Below, piece after piece: positions 36,057 to 64,000 of a DNA stretch of 64,000 nt (position 1 is the stretch's first letter; each line of letters begins with the position of its first letter). A program made the translations under genes and the position numbers. The notes beneath the pieces are model-generated. The model saw nothing but the letters and a program-made list of their open reading frames with translations, did not search any database and was not told where the DNA came from. The DNA is from Pterobdella sp. o SKG-2022 (Eukaryota; Annelida; Clitellata; Hirudinida; Piscicolidae): the NCBI GenBank assembly GCA_964035795.1, contig OZ038327.1:4501651-4565650 (forward strand), given 5' to 3'.

Positions 36057-36559
36057 TTTAGAATTGTTTTGTGACGAAATCTTTTTTAAAAATGAACAAA
36101 TTTGTAAATTTGTCAAAACGATTGAATATGGCAAAGATTGTAGAAATTTTTGTCCATTAAAAATGAGAAATACTTTTTGCTTTCCAACAAATGATCAATT
36201 GAGTTTTAGTTTTTACTTGAATATAATTCTGAACAAAATGGAAATTAAATGTAAAACAATCAGTTATAAGCCTAGTCTAATTATTTTTAATTAACTTTTT
36301 CTTTCTTTTGCAAGCCAAGCTGGAGGGAAATTAAAATATTATTACTTAATTACGTCAGTTAAAAATATAGTTTTAATGGTAATTATAGTTCAAAAAAATA
36401 ATAAAAATGGTGCAAAGAAAATCAATAACAACAAATAAACATTGTTGCTATAACTGTATTATTGTTGATATTATTATTATTACTATAGCATTGTTGATTT
36501 TATTATAACCATCATAAAAAATATAATTATTATATAACTTTCGTTTTTAGTCGAAACAT

Positions 36560-37212
36560 AATTAAAAAATAAAAAACTAAAAGGACGTATAGAAGAGCTT
36601 TTTCCACGATCTTTTGCCATTGTGTGCAAATTCAACAAGTCTTTGTGACTGTCGAACATTATGTTTAGGGCTTTCAGATCTCTTTTAAGCGCAGTTGGTA
36701 AAGTCGTTTTTGGTTCATCTACCAAAGGTCTTAGTGTAACTAACAAGTAACTACCCATAGCTCTTTGTGCCAGTTTGTCCAGGTTCAAGTTCAAAATATG
36801 ACCAAATAATGTGAACCTGCGATGAATGATGGTCTGGCTCAGTTAGTGCGTTTTTGTTATGGTGTATAGTTGTTTTAAGCTCGATATTTTTGGCCCAAAA
36901 AACTCCAACCACTCGTTTTAAAAGACGGTGATGAGAAGAATTTAAACTGGTTTCATCAATTTTTGTAAGAGTCCAGGTCCTACAGTTGTATAGCAAGATA
37001 GGCATCAAGTAAGCATTAAAAAATTTTTGTTTTTTCTTCGTTGATAGTTCATCTATTTTCCAAATCTTGTTCATGGCTGCTATTGTTAACTTCTTAAGGT
37101 TTCTTATTACTTGCTTCATCAACATTATTGTTCCTAAATTATTAAAATTGTGACTAGCTAAGTTTGATGATTTCTTTTGACTATTTCTGTTATATTCTGA
37201 TTTACTATACAA
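36560..37212 (-). mobile_element. RTE-like non-LTR retrotransposon C-terminal fragment
   Basis: The minus strand encodes a reverse-transcriptase thumb/C-terminal region in two frames separated by a frameshift. The first has AMNKIWKIDELSTKKKQ, AYLMPILLYNCRTWTLT and HHRLLKRVVGVFWA. The second, after the shift, has LDKLAQRAMG, PKTTLPTALKRDLK and DSHKDLLNLHTMAKDR. These resemble the ends of RTE-type LINEs. Truncated and inactive. Confidence 0.75.
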
Positions 37213-37227
37213 GAATTTTTAAGGGCA

Positions 37228-40200
37228 CTATGAATTTTTGAAATGTCTAGTTTGTCTTTTGTGATGAAGCCTACAGGGTGAATTAACCCTTTCGATAAGT
37301 TCAACTGGTAGAGCTTTTAATGCCTTTTTGAAATACATAGCGCTCCTATTGCTGTATCGAAGCAGTCGCTGATTTTTATTTTTATACACATTTTCAAATA
37401 AATTCACATTTGCGTATTTGCTGAAAAAGTGATGTCCTCTCTTGAATGAATATCTCAAATGAATAAAAAAAACAAAAAAATAGATAATGTAAAATCTAAC
37501 AACCCACATCACAAGGATAACGAGTATCATGAAGGACTGCGGGGCTATAATGGCGGCCAATACTATGATTGTCTTAAAGTCTGTGAATTTTTATTATCAT
37601 TATTATTTTTATTTTTCTTTCTTATTGTTATTTGTTTTCTATATTAATTGAAAAAAATGTTTTTATTAATAGAATGGCTGCTTTGAAGTCTGTAAATTGT
37701 TATTATCATGCTCTACTCCTTCAAATCAAGAGATATCTGTACGTATACTTCCCAAAATCTTATGAAGCCCGCCTTGCAAAACGCCAGCTTCGGAAGATAG
37801 AACGAAGATCCTCTGACCGATTGCTCGTATCACTTGCAAGAGCCAAAGCGAGACGCCTCATTCAATCGTCTCGTACCAACTATATAATGGCAACTTACAA
37901 TGAAGATGTCCTCATCCTTGGAGACTTCAATTTCCACTTAGAATCCCCAAACGACACAGATGCCCAGAATTTTCTTGAGTTTTTGAGCTCACATGGTTTC
38001 GAATCTTCTGTCAATAAACCAACTCACAGACAGGGTGGTTGGCTCGAGAACCAGTTTAGAGATTGATTATATTAAAACTGGCAACTCTGACCATAAACTT
38101 CTTATTTGCTCATGTAACTTAGTCAAACCTCCACTTATCTATAAACAGCTGAAGACTAGACGTTGGAACTCTCTTGACACTAAACTTTTTATGTCCAAAA
38201 TTGCTGAATCTCCATCATCTATTATGCCTAATGATGTTGGTTTAGAAACAGCTATTGAATTATATAATACTCCATTAACTGCTATTCTAGACAATCTCAT
38301 TCCATTAAGGACATTGAGAATCAGAAAAAGATCATCTGACCCTTGGTTTGACAAAGAATATCGTGATTCAAAATGTCTCAAAAAGAAACTTGAACGCAGG
38401 TATTTCAGGTCCAGTTGTCAGAAGGAGCTAGCATCATGGGTTTTGCAGAAATCACTTTTCAAGAGACTGTGTAAGCAAAAGAGAAAATAGCTCTAGGACT
38501 CAAAAAACAAATCTTCTATTACTTTGAGTTACATAAATAAAATTTCTGGCAGAGGTAAAGGCAACCCTGTTTCTGGTATCGAGGCAGAAAATTTTCAAAA
38601 AAATTTGACTGAAAAAATTGAATCAGTCAAAAAATCTTTGTCAGACAACAGAATTCCCCAGTTCTCTTTTTGCAACCCTAGTGTTAGTCTGAATAAGTTT
38701 GCTGAGGTTGATGAAGATGAAGTCATATTGGCAATTGAGAACCTACCCAACAAACAATGCTCTTTGGGTCCAATACCCACCTGCTTTTCGTAAAAGATTT
38801 CTAGGTTGATATCACCATTTTTAACAAATGTGTTCAACAATTCTTTTTCTGTGGGTTCTGTTCCAGATCACCTCAAGTTGGTGCATATTTCTCCTTTGCT
38901 GAAAAAACCTATGAAGCTTGAAAATTTCACGTTGTTAACGAAAAGCTTCGTACCTTAATAAACTTACTATTGTTCTAAAATTATATTCATTATACGGTTT
39001 GGCTTTTGAAAAAATCATTATGAAAAAACCTAGTTTGACACAAATGATGTTTCATCCTACAGGCCTATTTCAAATTTGTCTGTCTTAAATAAGTTGCTTG
39101 AGAGACTTGTACTGGCAAGAGTATCTAACTATCTCACTGAGAAAAAACTTTTTTCTAGCCTACAATCAGCTTATCATCGTCACCACTCTACTGAAACTGC
39201 CATTTAAAAAATCTATTCAGACATTTTGAAAGCAGCTGACAACGGTGAGTTATCTCTATTGGTTCTACTGATTCTATCGTCAGCTTTTAATGTGGTGGAC
39301 TATGATATTTTATTGAGAAGACTAAAAAAGTTTTTTGGCTTTAGAGATATTGTGCTTAAGTGGTTCACTAGCTATCTAACTAACAGAACTTTTATTAACA
39401 GATGTATGATGCATTCATCTGTTGGTGTTCCACAAGGTTTCGTTCTTGGACCATTGCTGTTCACTCTTTTCACTGGTGATTTGGAAAAGTTAGTCAAAAG
39501 GCATAACTTCAGTTTCCACCAATTTGCAGATGACACTCAAATTTATGGCCATTGCAGATATGAAAAGTCCCTTGATCTGCAGGTAAGTTTGTCTGAGTGT
39601 ATAGATGATATTGCAGGTTGGATGGAAGCTAATCACTTGAAGTTGAATATCTCAAAGACTGAAGCTATTTGGTTTTCAAATGGCTAAAGCATTCATAAAA
39701 TTCCGAATCGTCTAGTGAGAATAATGAAAGATAGCCTTATTTTTTCCAAAAATGTCAAGACTCTTGGTGTGTGGTTGGATAAGGACCTTTCTATGAAAAC
39801 TCATATCAACATGATATTAAAAAGTGGTTTCATTTCCTTGAGGCAAATAAAATCAATCAAGGATTTTTTGAGTATAGAGTCTTTGAAAACGTTGGCATCA
39901 GCTCTGGTATTGAGCCGTATTGACTATGGAAATATTATCCTTGCAGGGCTCCTTAAATACCAGAAAAACAGACTCTAATTGCTGATCAACACAGCAGCCA
40001 GGCTCATTACAGGCACCAGAAAATATGATTACATAAGTCCTGGTTTAAAAGATCTGCACTAGCTTAAAATTGATGAGAGGATTGACTATAAGGTTCTGTT
40101 GCTGATGTTCAAATGTCTGCACAATGAAGGTCCAGCCTACCTGTCAAAAAATTTGAGATGCTATCAAGCATTCCGGGAAAGCAGAAACTGAAAGCTGCTG

Positions 40201-41546
40201 ATTCTCTGAAGGTTGTTCCAGGTTAATTTTGGCTCAAGACCATAGAGAGGAAAATTTTTTATGTAACCGGTTCTACCCTGTGGAACAACCTCCCCAAAAA
40301 ACTCAGATTTTCTGTTTCAAAACTTTTGGAAGGAATCTCAAATCATATCTTCTTTCGAGATCTTATGGTGTATAAATATTTATGTATTATTTTATTCTTA
40401 GTTTTTTTTTTAATATAATTGAGTGGCCTAGAAACTCTTGGAGTTAATGCCACTATAATCATATTCGTTATTGTATTGTATTGTATTGTAACTATTTGCG
40501 CACTCAGCTGGATGGTTGCTCTTGAAATGAAAAAAACTGGAGTATTGTCAGCTTTTTCCTTCATTCTTTTTTATCAAGTTGTTGTTGATAACTTCGACAA
40601 GAACTTGCTTCATTGTGAGTTAAATGAATTTTTTTAGAAATATTGCAAACTTTTTTCATAACTTGAATTTTTTAGTTTTTTCAAATTATGACCGATTCTA
40701 GCTTAAAACGTGTTTATCTAAAAAAAGCAGCTGAAATTTTCAATAAGTGAAACCTTATCGTGGACAATTTAGAACATGTTTTTTATACAGTAGTTTTAGT
40801 AAGTAGGTCAACCATTCAATCACCACTAACTGACGTGTTTTGCGATAGATGGTTTTTACAGAGCGCTACTCGAAGGGGTTAAAACTAAAAACTTTTATCA
40901 CCTCTATAAAAATGGCCGTAACAGTCATGTCCAGGCTGGCAAAACTCTTCCACCTGCACGTGACATATCTGGTGCATGGTCCCACCTATATTCCAATCAA
41001 TCGACAAAGTTTTAAGTCTATCACCCTGGAAATCACCACTTAGAACGCTAGTAACGCTAGCTTCAGTTTTGTATGTCAGAAAGACTTTCCAGTTGCGTCT
41101 GGAGATTTTTGCCTTGGTTCCTCTCACCGTGATTGTGCTTGCCGCTGGGTGTGTTTGTGTGTTTGTGAAGTTATTTTTGTGTCCATTTGTTTGCTTTCAA
41201 TTCCAATATTTTGTTTCATTGCCTTTATATACGCTCTCAGTTTTTGTTTCAAATTTGCACAAAAAAGTCTAAAATTCAAAAAAATGAAAAAAAAGACAAA
41301 ATGAACTATAACTACTAAAAATTGGGAAAAAAATAGCAATACATCTGGACTTCTTTTTGTGGTACATCAGCTCTATACAAAACTTAGAGACTAGGTGGGG
41401 TCTATGAAGAACTATGATGAAATATGTGGCATTATTGGAATTTACGTCGCATGTTTTCTTATTGTTATCTGTCGCTTTGTTACGGGTGTTATAGGTTCCG
41501 AATAATGTTCTGGAGTTCAGTGCTAGGTTCATGTTGCTTATTCTTG
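37228..41546 (-). CDS. Receptor-cluster gene 7: single-module receptor with LINE in its intron (signal exon not found)
   Basis: Minus-strand exons: A 41343-41546 (MNLALNSRTLFGTYN, KKTCDVNSN, SKFCIELMY), B 40902-41144 (SVLSGDFQGDRLKTLSIDW, HQICHVQVEE) and a combined TM/tail exon 37228-37544. The last enters in phase 1, encodes FMILVILVMWVVRFYIIYFFVFFI and a basic tail of about 80 residues (SKYANVNLFENVYKN, KALPVELIERVNS), and stops at 37228-37230. The phases of all three fit. A decayed LINE of nearly 3 kb fills the B-TM intron. I found no convincing signal-peptide exon between 41546 and unc79 exon 1. An ATG at about 41747 with weak hydrophobicity is the only candidate, so the gene may be 5'-incomplete or use an unusual leader. 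B carries extra cysteines near its end. Confidence 0.6.
37655..40500 (+). mobile_element. Degenerate non-LTR retrotransposon (CR1/L2/Rex1-like), endonuclease and reverse transcriptase
   Basis: The plus strand carries a broken LINE. The endonuclease end has EDVLILGDFNFHLESP and SSVNKPTHRQGG, then, after a frameshift, LEIDYIKTGNSDHKLLIC. Next come SSDPWFDKEYRDSKCLKK and QCSLGPIPTC, then the RT core with SSAFNVVDYDILLRRL, VPQGFVLGPLLF and HQFADDTQIYGHC (catalytic A.DD box). The thumb/C-terminal region is broken by stops, and the 3' end is AGTTAATGCCACTATAATC followed by (ATTGT)n. The 5' end is truncated. It sits in the intron of cluster gene 7 in opposite orientation. Confidence 0.9.
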
Positions 41547-42741
41547 CTGTAGGGATGAGTGAAGATGGTTTGGTGGATGGGTGATGATTTGGTGGGTAGG
41601 AGGATGATGGTTGGATAGGTGATAGGGGAATGAGTGGGTGCTTTTAGTGGTTTGGTGGGGGTTTGAATGTAACGACGTTGTTGTTTCTGAACAGGTTTAT
41701 ACAAAAAAAGTAGATAAGTTTTGATAAGCGGTATCTTATATAAATTCATTAACTATGGAATTAAAATTAATGAAAAAGCATACAGTCATTAAAAAACTGG
41801 AGGAAAAAAAATAATTTCATATATTGAATGAAACGAAAGAAAAAAAAAGGTAATCTCACGGCAATTGGAGTTCGCTGGAGGAAAAAATAAAAATAAAAAA
41901 AAAAATCCAAAAAAATAATAAATTAACATGTCTTGGCTAATTAATTAATCAAGTTAATTAATCAATTGAAAACAAAGTTTTTGAAGTTATATGTTTTGGC
42001 TTTTGGTTGTTTAGAATTTAATCGTTTTCAGTTGAATTTAGGATACGATTGTTTTTATTAATATTTGTATATAGCTCTGAAGAAGTTGAAACTATGAAAT
42101 ATTAACGTTATTCTAGTTTCTATTTTTAGTTTTCTATTGTTATTTTATTCTTATGGTTTTGATTGTTTTTTTTTAATGATTTTTCAGTTATTAAGTTTTA
42201 CTTTTATTAATGATTATTTTTTCAATTAATTTTTATATTAATTATTTATTATTATTCTTTTTATCTTTTTTTTTTATTTTTTTGCCCAAAATCATTTATA
42301 TTATAGTTATTCTGGTTCTTAGCAGCTCATAAAAATTGCTAATTAGGAAATATTGAGTGTTGAATTCTATAGATTTAAATTATTAGATTAATAACTTTAT
42401 TCCGATCAAAAACATATTCAGATTTCTAACGTCATTAAAACTCAAAAGTGATTTTTTTTAAATTAATATTTCTAGAAAAAATTTTCATGAATGATAATAT
42501 TTTAAAAAAGTCAAAAATAATATTTAAAAAAAAATAAGTGTATTTTGACAAAAAAATTGATTTAAATATTAAAAAATGTGGAAAAAAGTTTATAAAATTT
42601 AAAATTTCAAACATATTCAAAAATAGAAAAAGAAATTATTTCCAAACTTTCTATATTCTGTAATGATCTTAGTTACTAAATATTCTAATGTAAACACAGG
42701 TTGTTTCAGCATTTAAAATAATCGAAAAAAATATATAAAAA
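41547..42741. promoter_or_regulatory. Head-to-head intergenic region between cluster gene 7 and unc79
   Basis: About 1.2 kb separates the first recognised exon of the minus-strand receptor gene from the start codon of the plus-strand unc79 gene. It contains GGTTGGTGGGTGAT-type purine repeats (41570-41660), A-rich tracts and AATTAATTAATC palindromes (about 41938-41965). It must hold the unc79 promoter and possibly the receptor promoter or leader exon; no specific element can be named. Confidence 0.4.
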
Positions 42742-63666
<20,925 letters not shown>

Positions 63667-63795
63667 GTGAGTTTAAACTTTGAGGTTCACATTCATCATC
63701 ATCATCAGCTTATCATCATCAACATCGTCTGTCGTTTTTACAACACCCTTTGTGCGTAGTTAGACGTTATAATCTATAAACTATTAAACTAGTTA

Positions 63796-63913
63796 GGAAC
63801 ACAAATAATTTGAATAAAACACGAAGCTTTAAGTACTTTATAGTTATACTTGAAAATTTTACTTAGTTAACGAAAAGCTTTGTATTTTATTAAAATTTAT
63901 TTGTGTTCCTAAA
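63796..63913. repeat. Foldback element with AGGAACACAAATA termini
   Basis: Terminal arms AGGAACACAAATAATTT and AAATTTATTTGTGTTCCT, with inner AACACGAAGCTT / AAAGCTTTGTATT. A compact MITE-like hairpin. Confidence 0.8.
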
Positions 63914-64000
63914 CATACTCGATTTATTGTGGCTAGTTGAATATTACCATAAACTGATTGTATTATTCACTTGATACGATAGTCTGAAAAAAAAAACTCA

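Noticed and set aside
37655..40000. Host gene with endonuclease/reverse transcriptase function
   Set aside because: Frameshifts, stops, a truncated 5' end and an ATTGT tail identify a dead LINE.
40343..40637. Hydrophobic plus-strand frame (possible TM exon) near 40420-40560
   Set aside because: It coincides with the LINE 3' end and its ATTGT repeat, which translates as hydrophobic residues.

Overview
This is an AT-rich, intron-rich animal genome window: tRNA-derived SINEs, decayed non-LTR retrotransposons and a Tc1/mariner relic, long GATA/ATCT microsatellites, and genes built from short exons with GT-AG introns. The species cannot be named from the sequence. A conserved metazoan gene (unc79) is present, and the style fits an invertebrate. 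All gene models are hand-built from reading frames, splice signals and intron phase, so exon edges are predictions.

Layout. (1) 1-13.5 kb is mostly repeats: a degenerate GTTGAA-type repeat, a 1.2 kb GATA tract, SINEs, a LINE 3' fragment and a broken Tc1 transposase. On the minus strand there are also several orphan coding-looking exons and a small secreted-protein gene with a stop codon inside its signal peptide. (2) 13.6-41.6 kb holds a cluster of seven related genes (five minus-strand genes plus two plus-strand copies). Each complete gene has a signal-peptide exon, one or two copies of an A-exon/B-exon ectodomain module, a transmembrane exon and a divergent cytoplasmic-tail exon. Junctions from signal peptide through B are phase 1, so modules can be shuffled without frame damage. 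One gene has a threonine-rich mucin-like stalk of about 400 residues between its two modules. The A+B module resembles a very divergent F5/8C-fucolectin type galactose-binding domain. (3) 42.7 kb to the window end carries, on the plus strand, roughly the N-terminal half of unc79, a large subunit of the NALCN sodium-leak channel complex. I place 34 exons with compatible phases; one or more exons are missing around a 200-base N gap, and the gene runs off the right edge.

The cluster looks like a rapidly diversifying family of type I membrane receptors of immune, allorecognition or cell-recognition type: modular ectodomain, low identity between neighbours, conserved cysteines, both orientations, and tails ranging from about nine residues to a Lys-rich tail of nearly 90. 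That role is inference; the gene architecture is read directly. unc79 lies head-to-head with the last receptor gene, about 1.2 kb apart, and differs from its human counterpart mainly by Asn/Lys-rich low-complexity inserts, a 15-nt microexon and lineage-specific linker exons.
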